Assembly (NCBI RefSeq): GCF_001653235.2
Contig: NC_035795.1
Coordinates: 1,488,001-1,552,000 of the forward strand
DNA: 64,000 nt
Source: Pochonia chlamydosporia 170
Taxonomy: Eukaryota; Ascomycota; Sordariomycetes; Hypocreales; Clavicipitaceae
Direction of reading: 5' to 3'
Positions 12,010 through 21,623 of the stretch are shown here, piece by piece; positions within the stretch are counted from its first letter, which is position 1; every line of letters starts with the position of its first letter. The notes beneath the pieces are model-generated. The model saw only the letters and a program-made list of their open reading frames with translations, was not told where the DNA came from and did no database searches. Made by a program: the position numbers and the translations under genes.

Positions 12010-13500
12010 ATGTTCGCCGTCCCAGGCTGGTCCGTATCCGCGACGGCCCTCAAATCCGAAACAGGATCACCAGCAACTGGCGCATCAGGCACAAAGTCCA
12101 GAAAACGCAAGAGAGCCACCGGCGCCAACGCGGAATCGCAAAGCGTCACCGCCGCAAATGTAGCAGATCTATACGAGACGGTCGTAGAAGGAAAGCCGAA
12201 GAGCACATCCAGCGATATAGGCAAGAAGGACAACTCCGCGAAGCGGGCAAAGAAGGAAAACACGGCCAGCAAGCCCGTCCAGGATGGGAAACCAAAGCTC
12301 GATAAGAGCAGCAAGAAGGACAAGAGCAAGAACAAGAACAAGGACCACGGCAAACCTACCAACGAGCCTCAACCATCCAACTCTTCACCCAAGGCAGCCA
12401 AAGCAAACACCACGACTTCCGCATCCCTCGCGCAAACATCCCTCCCGCCTGCACCGTCAAAACTCACCCCCCTCCAAGCATCCATGCGGGAAAAGCTCAT
12501 ATCCGCACGCTTCCGACACCTCAACGAGACGCTGTACACGCGCCCCTCCGAAGAATCCTTCATGCTCTTCCAGGACTCCCCCGAGATGTTCACCGAGTAC
12601 CACGAGGGCTTCCGGCGGCAAGTCAAAGTGTGGCCCGAAAACCCCGTCGACAGCTTCCTCAGCGACATTCGCAGCCGTGCGCGCGCGAAACCACCACCCA
12701 AAGGCCGCCCGGGACCTCCCCCCTCTCAAAGACACAAACTCGCCCTCCCTCGCACCACGGGCACCTGCACCATCGCCGACTTAGGCTGCGGAGACGCCCG
12801 GCTCGCAGAGTCCCTGCAGCAAGACAAGGCGAAGCTACGCCTCGACATCAAGAGCTACGACCTCCAATCTCCCAGCGCGCTCGTCACAAAAGCAGACATC
12901 GCGAACCTCCCTCTTGAAGATGGCTCCGTCAACGTAGCCATTTTCTGCCTCGCCCTCATGGGCACCAACTGGATCGACTTCGTGGAAGAGGCATACCGCA
13001 TCCTCCACTGGAAAGGCGAGCTCTGGATCGCAGAAATCAAGTCCCGCTTCGGACCGATCCGGAAGAACAACATTGTCGAACACTCCGTCGGGAACCGCAA
13101 GAAGAACGTCGCGCTAGGGAAGAAGGCCAAGGCGGCCAGGGACGCAGAGGCAGATGCCGTCCACGGACAGGATCTAGCCGTTGAGGTGGATGGGCTGGAG
13201 GACAGACGCCGCGAGACGGATGTCACGGCGTTTATTGAGGCGTTGAAGAAGAGGGGTTTCGTGCTGCAGGGTGAGAGGGCCGATGCGGTGGACCTGGGGA
13301 ATAGGATGTTTGTCAAGATGCATTTCATTAAGGGGGCGTCGCCTACAAAGGGGAAGGGGGTTAAAGCGGACGATGCGGCCAAGATGGCGGCGGGGAAGAG
13401 GAAGAAGGGCTTTGCGCCAAAGTGGGATGAGGATGAGGGTGCTGAAAAGGAAGAGGATGAGGCGTCTATCTTGAAGCCTTGCGTATATAAGATTCGATAA
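12010..13500 (+). CDS. RRP8: 25S rRNA adenine-N1 methyltransferase Rrp8
   Basis: Nucleolar SAM-dependent enzyme that makes an m1A in the large-subunit rRNA, by homology to yeast Rrp8. Intronless, 496 residues. The N-terminal third is lysine- and serine-rich and probably nucleolar-targeting. The methyltransferase domain follows: PLQASMREKLISARFRHLNE near residue 160, SAM motif I IADLGCGDARLAE near 255-267, then the ADIANLPLEDGSVNVAIFCL segment and the WIAEIKSRF strand. The C-terminus is again lysine- and glutamate-rich. I chose the ATG at 12010 (MFAVPGWSV), which fits fungal Rrp8 starts; the frame is open upstream to 11911 but offers no ATG there. Base use changes sharply along the gene, from C-rich to G-rich on the coding strand at about 13.0-13.1 kb. 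It is convergent with DDI1. Confidence 0.94.
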   Translation: MFAVPGWSVSATALKSETGSPATGASGTKSRKRKRATGANAESQSVTAANVADLYETVVEGKPKSTSSDIGKKDNSAKRAKKENTASKPVQDGKPKLDKSSKKDKSKNKNKDHGKPTNEPQPSNSSPKAAKANTTTSASLAQTSLPPAPSKLTPLQASMREKLISARFRHLNETLYTRPSEESFMLFQDSPEMFTEYHEGFRRQVKVWPENPVDSFLSDIRSRARAKPPPKGRPGPPPSQRHKLALPRTTGTCTIADLGCGDARLAESLQQDKAKLRLDIKSYDLQSPSALVTKADIANLPLEDGSVNVAIFCLALMGTNWIDFVEEAYRILHWKGELWIAEIKSRFGPIRKNNIVEHSVGNRKKNVALGKKAKAARDAEADAVHGQDLAVEVDGLEDRRRETDVTAFIEALKKRGFVLQGERADAVDLGNRMFVKMHFIKGASPTKGKGVKADDAAKMAAGKRKKGFAPKWDEDEGAEKEEDEASILKPCVYKIR

Positions 13501-13818
13501 GAACGGTAGTTACTTACATTACTCAGCAGATATTCACAAAATATTGATGCAGTGACCAGATGAGCGTGTTTATTGGCTTGTAATTCTCAACTGATGCTAT
13601 ATCGCCTGAAATTTTCATCTTCATCATGCATTGTTTCTCGTGTCTATTCTCCCTGTTACATGCTGCCAATTTGCCCTTGGTCGCCCTTCAGGGCATCTTA
13701 CATGCTCCTTTGCAATACAACTGCTAAATTACTGGCCCTTTGCTCTTTGTCTACGGGCCATTCTCCGTGCCATTTCTCCTTGTTTTGCGATATGAGAAAT
13801 ACTAATCTCTAAGGTTAT
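13501..13818. other. Convergent 3' intergenic region
   Basis: The 318 bases between the RRP8 and DDI1 stop codons, T-rich in places, are presumably both 3' UTRs. Nothing else is seen. Confidence 0.6.
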
Positions 13819-15297
13819 CTAGAAGAAAATCAGACTTGCTGCTACGTCGACGTTATCCTCTGCTGCTTGCAGTGCTTGGATCGCCTGTTCTCGTGTGGCT
13901 CCCATGGATATGAGACTTTCTACGTGCGCTGGAGTGACATTTGGCGCTGCCGTGGACGGTGTTGCCGCTGGTGCTGGCGCCGAGGCTGGCGGTGCATGTC
14001 TTGGGGGTAATGCCGGTTGGGCTGGGGTTGATGAAGCTGTAGTCGATGATTGCTGTGGCGGTAAAACAGCACCAGTTTCTTGGCCGATAGTGGTTCCAGA
14101 GGGACCAGGAATAGTGGCCTCCTGCTCTGAGGGCTCTTCATCCTTGGGAATGTCGGCTTCTCCCAAGAATGGGACCTCTTCTCCCTGAATGATGAGCCTG
14201 TCTCTAGCCAAGTCGATGGTGGCCTGATATCGCTTCAACATGTCCAACCCGAGGAGGAGGTGTGTTGTCTTGCCCTCCATGACAGTAAAGCTGCATGGGA
14301 GAAACAAGTTGCCAACTTTAATCTGCGCCGAGTGAACACGTCCTAGAATCTTGGCCGTGCCAACACCACGAGCTACGCCGGCAAACCTAGTGTCGATAAG
14401 TCGCATGATGCCGCATGCTTCGGCGTACGCTGGCGACATGATGGTGGCTTGAGCTCCGGAGTCTACCAAGGCCTTGACCTTGTGGCCATTGACTTCAACA
14501 TCAATGTATAACAAGTGAACACGGCCGAAAACTGGAAGGTGTTTGTTAGAGTTTGCGATGACAAAACTTGGTAGAGCAGGTCTAGTGCTTACCCTCAGGA
14601 TTGTGTTCCATAGCGCTCTGCAGGTTCTCCATTACACGCTCTTGGCGAATCATGTCTTCAATCTTTCTTTGGTTTTCGATATTGAAAGGATCTTGGTTCA
14701 GTCTCTCAATCTCTCGTTGCCTCTCCTCCCTCTGTCGTCTTTCCATATCTTGGCTGTTCTGGAAGATTTGGGCGAAGCGAGCGGGGTCGTCTACGGCAGC
14801 CGCAAGCTCTGGATGTTGCCTTTGCAGCTGTTCCCTCAGAGCTGGATTTCCCAGTATTTGTAGTCGAATCAACTCGGGATCATTGTCACCACCAGCCTGT
14901 GGCCGTGGTGGCTGCGGGGGCGGTTGTGTCTGAGCCGCGGGTTCATTAGCGCCAGTATTGCCTCTGAGGTGTCTGACATGGACGGCTAACATGCCGCCGT
15001 CGGGGATCTCTAATTGTTCGATAGTTTTGGTTTCTTCCGTGAGTAGGCGACCATTATGGTAGATGTGGAGGGAGGATGCGGGAATGTTGGTGTCAGCGTG
15101 AACACTTTCGCGGAGCGTCTCGAGGGTCATGTCGGGGAAGATTTCCAGGTTCAACAGAGTGTCCTGGTCCCCAGCTTGGGGATTGAATATGTTGAGTGTG
15201 ATTTGCCTAACAGTGGTGAGAGCTTCTTGTCAGCTAAAACCTCATGTTATGTGATGATGACGGCTTCCCCGACTTGGTTTGTCATGATAGCTTACAT
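13819..15297 (-). CDS. DDI1: DNA damage-inducible protein 1 (UBL - retroviral-type protease - UBA), start codon split by an intron
   Basis: Ubiquitin-binding proteasome shuttle with an aspartyl-protease fold. Coding exons on plus coordinates: 15296-15297 (the AT of ATG), 14593-15206 and 13819-14531, giving 442 residues, close to yeast Ddi1. The 89-base first intron (15207-15295) has a GTAAGC donor, GCTGAC branch-like site and GTTAG acceptor. Splicing creates ATG-CAA-ATC, i.e. MQITLNIFNPQ, the expected start of the ubiquitin-like domain. The second intron (14532-14592) restores VFGRVHLLYIDVEVNGHKVK. The protease signature is LVDSGAQATIMS with catalytic Asp229. Residues after about 300 are P/A/S-rich, and the last 40 form a UBA domain (LISMGATREQAIQALQAAED). 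In unspliced RNA the start would read ATG-TAA. No other minus-strand ATG occurs for 407 bases upstream (15299-15705), which supports this start. Confidence 0.93.
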
Positions 15298-16306
15298 AGC
15301 AGTTGGTTTTGCGCGGCACAGATAAGACAAGCACTCGGGTTGCAGAGATGTCGACCAAGAGCACACGCGACTGGGGGAGGGAGGGCAGAGCAACTTTTGA
15401 TTTGTGCGAGACGTGTTGGAGCGGAGGAAAAGAAGTTTTGCGAAAGAAAGAAGACGAAGTTCAGAGCTTGGATGTGTGGTGCAGCTTTGGTCTGGTCGAG
15501 GATGATGATTATGGTTGGACGATCTGCCACTGGGATGGAAGGCCGACGACCAGCTTGTGGAGTGAGGCGGGGCAGGCAGCAGCAGGCTTAGTGAGCGGCA
15601 CTGCTATTGATCGTGTGGAGTCAGTCTCGTGCTAGTTGATGGCGGGGCTCAACTGCTCAACTGCCTCTCAGTTGCCAGACTGGACTCCGTATCAATGATG
15701 AGTTGCATCACAGCTGGACTCATATGGCCAGGCTGGATCCATGTCCAATCCAGTCTGCTCCGTTCGATGCTCTCCATCTCCATCACTCGACATTGATATC
15801 TGGTCATGGCCACTTTTGTGCATGGCTCTCGCTCCCGCTCTTGGCCATCATCATCCGTTTGTCTCCCCTTGTCCGCCAGCTCGCACCGCACCCAGGCATG
15901 CATACAGGTGGCACGAAAAGAGAATTATCAAAAGAAAACATGTCGGCACATCCCAGTTTGCTGCACCAACTTGAACAGCTCACAGATGGCCCATGCACAG
16001 AGACCCGAGTGCTTGCCCCCATGCATGCTCCATGGTTGACGTGACATGGACAGTTATCGACGATTGACCCACTGGATGTACGGAGTATGTGGCATCAAAT
16101 ACGATCAAATACACAGAGGTACACGACACCTGTGGCAGAATGGATTGCAGATGCTTGATCTAATGCATTCCGCCAAAAGGAGCCCCGGCCCAAGTGCCTG
16201 CATGGGACAAAGCTGCATCTGTCATTGTTCCTTTATTGTTTCATATGCCTGGTCGCCTTGCGTGTTTGTGTTGTGTTTTCCAACTCCTTACAGCAAGTGC
16301 CGTATT

Positions 16307-16344
16307 GCACAGCACACAGCACAGCACAGCACAGCACAGCACAG
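16307..16344. repeat. (GCACA)n microsatellite
   Basis: About seven copies of a GCACA pentamer, with one imperfect unit near the left end. Confidence 0.9.
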
Positions 16345-17869
16345 TTACAGTACACCTGGAAGCATTTAGTTGGCTGCATGTTGCAGAGCAAGCCGAGGTA
16401 TTTTTGATGTGCTAGAGCCCGTGACGTGTGTGTGTCAAGAGTTTGGTGTGTCTGGTACGACGACCAATGTGAGGACATGGCACCAAAATCGCACGCACCA
16501 GACATTCGTTGGAACTGGTCGACAGGAATCGACAGGAATCAACAGCCGACAGATGGGCATTGACTTGATCAACATGGCCAGGCTGGGACCAACTCTTGTA
16601 AGCCAAAGCCAAAGCGAAGATAAAGTGTCAAGCAGTGCAGTCCAGTACTCTACCTTGACCACATAGTGTTCATGGTTACGTATGCATGTTGAGCTTGAAA
16701 CAGCAGATGCCGTGTCCGGAAAGTTTGCTATTCCTCCAGGCTGCAGCTGCATGCATCAATCTTCTCAAGTTGGATTGACCTGAACCCCGACTTGTTCAAG
16801 AAGGGCCATCATTGTCATGTCGAGTATTGCCACAGGAGAGGCGGTCTGGCTTTGACCATATCCATATCCTGCAGCCATCGCAGGATCTTGCATTTGATTT
16901 GACCCCGAGTCTGCCACCCGTCATGGTTGGTAAGTACTTGAGTACCTAGGTAATTCTCGATGGAGAATTTTCCCTCACTTACACAGTTCAGGTGTTGATC
17001 AATAATTGATGCAAGTTACTTGTCCTCGAGGCTCATGCATTTGCTCTAGTGAGAGTTGCTTGTCGGTAAAGTTACACAAAATTCTGTGCCTTTCCTTTAT
17101 CCTCTGGGAGTTGCTCTCGCCACTGCTGCATTTATCCGGAACAAGGCTTTGTTCTGTTACCTCAGCCCAGCTCAGCCCAATACGACCTCAATGTGTCCGA
17201 CCAACGGCGGCGTCTGGACTCTGGACAGCTTCAAGGTCAGTGCCACTGCCAAGTAGTATCGCAAAGTTCCGACAAGCTCTTTTGAATTGGCTAACTGGCG
17301 ACTGATATTGCTCGGCTTGTGTACAGTCAATCTGTGGCCAAATGTATCGAACTTATCCACATCCAAGTATGCTCGACAATAACTTGGCATATCACAATCT
17401 ACTTTACATTAGTAAACCAAACTTTGAACCTTTAGGCCGGGGAACTACTTTCAAAGTCTAGCGGTTGATGCACAGGCAACTTTCTCTTTATACTGTTTCT
17501 ATACATCTCTACAACACTGGCACAGTCGAGTAAGTACCTGTAGATGAACATTGAAGACAGCAACAACATTGAATCTGAAATTCTGGCTGCCCAGTGACTG
17601 GTTATCTAGGTACTCAAGTGGCAGGTCATCTTTACTCAAACCAGATCAGTCGATGCCGGTCAGACACGGACGTTCTTGCTCAGTCCTATTTCCAACTTTC
17701 TCCTAATCTAGCATTCTGGCCTGATTTGATCGTCTTCTTCACTCACACGTGGTGCAACAAGGTTGCATCGCACCTTCCTCGCCACCTCATTCGTTCTCCC
17801 TATGTTGCGAGGTGAGGGGAGTTTTTGGTTCTCGTCGTTCCGATTGACTCGTTCTTCCCACTTGCATCC

Positions 17870-18230
17870 CCAGACCAGACATGGACGTCAAGTCCGCTCC
17901 GCACCACCATTACGATTGATTTGGACCACCAACTGCCTTGATACCACATGCACCTTACCACCTTTTGACCACACCAGACCAGACCACACCAAACCAACCC
18001 AGACCAGACTTGACTTGACTTGACTTTCACTGGCATGTCTGGTACCGTCAAGTGCCACCAACACCGGGTGCCAAACATAAACTACGTACATTTTGACATG
18101 CACACCAGAGTGACCTGACCAGAATGCACCAGACTTGCTCAAGGGCCCCCGGATCGACCAGACAGACACCAGACACCAGACACTTCAGGTGTGACCAGAC
18201 ACCACCTGACCTGACCAATGAATGTCTGGG
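17870..18230. repeat. CCAGAC-rich degenerate repeat tract
   Basis: The plus strand carries many copies of CCAGAC, ACCAGACC and CTTGACTTGACT in about 360 bases, without a fixed period. The same word recurs in other spacers of this window (about 6255, 8610, 26545, 54295). Confidence 0.7.
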
Positions 18231-18589
18231 CGGCAGTTGTTTCGACTCTCAGCTCGATTGACGACTTCCTTCGTTCACCTTCCATGTCCCAGTTTAGTTT
18301 GAGTTTGACTTGCTTGAAGTTGTTGTCTTCTACAACTTAACTTACTTGCAAGTTCTGTGGTTCTGTCTGTCTGTCTCCTGATACCAGCCGCTACTCAACA
18401 TTTTTCCCAACTCGTGTGCAATATCGTTCGTCCACTTACTATTAGCATCAGTCTGTGGGCACGCGAGTGCCCTTTGCATATGCACAATAATAATATACTT
18501 CGTTTCTGCAGCCTCTTTTCCACCAGTCCCAGTTCACGCCCTGTCACCACCTTTCGGCCTGTCAATCCGTGCTCGCCGCTTTACGACAT

Positions 18590-18603
18590 ATGCGATAATG
18601 TAG
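18590..18603 (+). promoter_or_regulatory. Two overlapping minimal uORFs before the acetyltransferase
   Basis: ATG-CGA-TAA at 18590-18598 overlaps by one base an ATG-TAG start-stop element at 18598-18603. The main ATG follows nine bases later at 18613. If the transcript starts upstream, ribosomes would meet both before the gene. Function is an inference. Confidence 0.5.
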
Positions 18604-18612
18604 TTTAGCATT

Positions 18613-19729
18613 ATGGATCAAGATCAGAACCCAACATCCGGCGATGGAGATAACTCCCCATCAGACCATGAGATGTACGTCAAGGTCGAAAAACCTACAC
18701 CGGAATCGAGAGACCGTTCGTCGACGCCGGAAGACTGCGCCATCGAAGACTCTGACGAAGATGACGAAGAAATGGTTGAAATCCAACGAAGCATGACCCA
18801 GAGCCGAATGATGAAACAGAAATCGCCTGAAGAGCTTCGAAAAAAAGTCATTCCGTTCCATTGGGCCCCAATGCTTTCTCCCCTTACGTCTGCCGATGTA
18901 GACGCCTGCGAAACCCTTGAGCGTGCTGCGCTGCGAGGTCAGCGCCAAATCTCCAGCAAGGAGCAGGTAAATGTCCATTCTCTTCTACCGCATCCACCGT
19001 TTCTGCCTCTACGCCTTGGCCATGGCCTCTGTATAACACGTTCCAGATTGAGTATCGCCTCAGAAAATGTGGAAGTATTTGCGTCGGCTTATTCAACACC
19101 TACCGGCCCAGCGACGCGAAAGACTGGTGGATTCAGACAATGCGTCATGCGAGGCCAGTCGAAACTGGTAGGCAGGACGGATCCAAACGGGTCATGTTTG
19201 CTCATATTATTGCCACATTGGGCAAACATCCAGTTGTGACGGATGATGACATACAATTCCCTCCCAATTGGCGAGACCCGTCTGTCTCCCGTAGTTCAAC
19301 TCTGGGCCACCAAACAGCGGGCAGAACCATATGCCTCCACTCCTTCTCAGTATGCCCCGAAGTTCAAGGAATTGGCATAGGTAAGACCGCCATGAAAGCT
19401 TATCTCCAGATGATGAACGAGTCTGCAGTGGCAGACCGTATTGCCCTGGTTTGTAAAGAGGTAAGCATTGGATCTCTAATACCAATGTGGCCTTGGGCTC
19501 ACTCACACCCCTAGTCCCTCATCGGCTTCTTTGCTCGTGTTGGTTTCAAGATATCTGGGCAGAGCCAAACGACAGTTGCAGGCTCAGGGCTACACAACAT
19601 GGTGAGTACATAAAATATACCCATCAGTATCGTACGCTGAAATTTTCTTCTATCTCCTAGATATTCGAACTCCCGGGTCCCAAAGCGCAGTTTCGTTTAG
19701 ACATGGGTTCCCGCCGCGATGACGAGTAG
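18613..19729 (+). CDS. GNAT acetyltransferase, arylalkylamine/polyamine N-acetyltransferase-like
   Basis: Predicted acetyl-CoA-dependent N-acetyltransferase of the AANAT-like branch; substrate unknown, probably an amine. Four exons: 18613-18966, 19047-19460, 19515-19601 and 19661-19729, totalling 307 residues, all with GT..AG introns and preserved frame. The first 75 residues are acidic and probably disordered. The fold includes PLTSADVDACETLERAA (the family's N-terminal helix), GLFNTYRPSDAKDWW, HIIATLGKHPVVTDDDIQFP and the acetyl-CoA loop VCPEVQGIGIGKTAMKAYLQ near residues 219-238. It ends with SLIGFFARVGFKISGQS, the usual beta6-beta7 region. The start is the first ATG in this frame; two minimal uORFs precede it. 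It is convergent with URA5. Confidence 0.85.
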
Positions 19730-20502
19730 ACATTATGCACACACACACACACCAACAAATGAATGATATTACGAGCTGAAAATGTTCACTATTAGTCAAG
19801 AAAAGAATTGCCAATTTAATTGGCTATGAAGCGACGTTGCTTGTGCTGACATCGTGAAGATCCTGTTGCGACTGACCATGACCACGTCCGCTAATACTTG
19901 GGAGCAAGTGTCTTCGCCAGTAAATCCAGGCCAGCTTCCTAATGAAGAAAAATGTGAGGAGATCCGGCTGAAGTACCGCCGTCAATCTCGAATCTTCCAT
20001 TTTAGCCCGGCCATCGCCTCATAGTGACAAGCCATCATCAGCCGATGTCGCAGAGGACAATAGTATCTAACTTGAAGCATGCTTCAATGATTACTGGTAA
20101 TCTGTGGATACAGATCAGAAAACGCAATAGGCATCCGATCTGAACTCCAGTACTTGCAAGACCTCTGTTGCCTGTGGAGGCACCACACTTTGCTTCCGGA
20201 TGCGTATTCCACACAATACATCGGCTCGTTCCTAACGAGGCTTATACATGTCTTCCTAGACTGTATATACGTAGATATTGAAGCTTTGAAACGTTTGCAA
20301 ACAAAGCCAACGTAACTACACATATCCACCTTAAAAGGATGGACTTGGTGTTTAACTCAGCTTCATCTACGAATATCCTACGGTCTGCCGGTATAGTATT
20401 TATAACTACTTATTCGCGCACTTGCATATATACGCTAACTAGTTCCCCTTTCTCTTTTGTTTTCCGCCTTTTCTCCTATGCCCGTATCAATGACATCTCT
20501 AT
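19730..20502. other. Convergent 3' intergenic region
   Basis: The 773 bases between the acetyltransferase and URA5 stops start with a short CA run at 19737-19752. No gene is evident. Confidence 0.6.
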
Positions 20503-21207
20503 TCAATCAGTGGCCTTGTACTTCTGGCGGTACTCCTCGGTGCGCTGGATGTCATCCACAGACGCAAAGCTCTTCATGCCCGCGATGATGTCATCCAGAG
20601 TCAGAATAGCAAAGATGGGAATACCATACTCCTTCCTCAACTCGCCAATGGCACTTGGACCAGGCTTGGAGTCATCGCCATCAGCAGCGGGCAGCTTCTC
20701 CTTGCGGTCGAGAGCAACAACAATACCAGCAACAATGCCGCCCTCCTTTCTAATCTTGTCAATGGCCTCTCTCTTTGCGGTTCCAGCGGCGATAACGTCG
20801 TCCACAATGAGAATCTTCTTGCCTTTGAGAGGGGCGCCGACAATGTTGCCGCCCTCGCCGTGGTCCTTGGCCTCTTTCCTGTCGAAGGAGTAGGAGACGG
20901 TGTCTAGGTTTTGGGGCGAGAGCTCGCCCAGCTTGATGGTGATGGCGGAGCAGAGAGGGATTCCCTTGTATGCGGGGCCAAAGACAATGTCGAAGTCGAG
21001 ACCGGTGTTTTGCTGGGCGTCGATGATGGTCTTAGCGAAGGCTGAGGCGATGGCGCCGGCGAGACGGGCAGTGTGGAATTCACCGGCGTTGAAGAAGTAG
21101 GGGGAGATTCTTTTCGATTTGAGTTCGAAGCTGCCGAACTTGAGGACGCCGCCGTCAATAGCGGCTTTGAGGAATTCCTGCTTGTAGGAGGCGAGTTGGC
21201 TGGACAT
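20503..21207 (-). CDS. URA5: Orotate phosphoribosyltransferase
   Basis: Cytosolic enzyme of UMP synthesis that joins orotate and PRPP to give orotidine 5'-phosphate and diphosphate. Intronless, 234 residues from the ATG at 21207. The frame is open further upstream but has no ATG there. Landmarks are [19 protein letters not shown] near residues 22-40, [10 protein letters not shown] at 76-85, the flexible catalytic loop [11 protein letters not shown] at 110-120 and the PRPP-binding signature [13 protein letters not shown] at 132-144. Length and motifs match fungal Ura5 proteins. It is divergent from NOG1 with 416 bases between the start codons, so the two may share a promoter region. A short uORF lies in its probable leader. 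Confidence 0.96.
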   Translation of the reverse strand: MSSQLASYKQEFLKAAIDGGVLKFGSFELKSKRISPYFFNAGEFHTARLAGAIASAFAKTIIDAQQNTGLDFDIVFGPAYKGIPLCSAITIKLGELSPQNLDTVSYSFDRKEAKDHGEGGNIVGAPLKGKKILIVDDVIAAGTAKREAIDKIRKEGGIVAGIVVALDRKEKLPAADGDDSKPGPSAIGELRKEYGIPIFAILTLDDIIAGMKSFASVDDIQRTEEYRQKYKATD

Positions 21208-21623
21208 TTTGAAAGAGCTGGTGACGGGTTTCAAGGTAAGAACGGCAGAATCATGAAGTACCAGCTGAAGATGAATAAGATTAAAACTTCACACTCGAGG
21301 TCCTCTCAATAACTCCCAGCTTCATCCATCACGAAGATTTTTGGTGGGGGTTGGCGGCAGCGGGGCAGACACTGATAGGCAAAGTACCTGCCACCGAATT
21401 TACCTAGCGTGGTACTTTCCCCTCCAGCCTGCCCGGTCTTATCGATAGACCCTTTTTTGCCGCGACTCCACCCACTTGTGTGTGAAGAAAAAAAAATTGA
21501 TTGACCGCCTTGCATATCGGTGGTTTGCATCTGCCATCCTGAGCACTCGGCCACAATCGAGTCCAGAGACCTTCATTTTTTCGCACAACAAGATCCGCTC
21601 TTGAGAGTCTCCGATTGCCCAAG
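21208..21623. promoter_or_regulatory. Divergent promoter region URA5/NOG1
   Basis: The 416 bases between two divergent start codons must hold both core promoters and leaders. On the URA5 side a minus-strand uORF of seven sense codons runs from ATG at 21254-21252 to TGA at 21233-21231, ending 23 bases before the URA5 ATG. A poly-A run lies at about 21485-21497. No clear TATA box was found. Confidence 0.5.

Larger units (their letters stand above)
15298..18612. other. 3.3 kb non-coding interval between divergent genes
   Basis: This lies between the DDI1 and acetyltransferase starts. The first 400 bases are probably the DDI1 leader, free of minus-strand ATG. A GCACA microsatellite lies at 16307-16344, a TACGGAGTA word at 16079-16087, CCTAGGTA words near 16942 and 17607, and a CCAGAC-rich tract at 17870-18230. 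Nothing resembling a protein or structural RNA gene was found. Confidence 0.6.

Noticed and set aside
13819..14531. Retroviral-type aspartyl protease segment, possible retroelement
   Set aside because: It is joined to ubiquitin-like and UBA domains in the standard DDI1 order and is a host gene.
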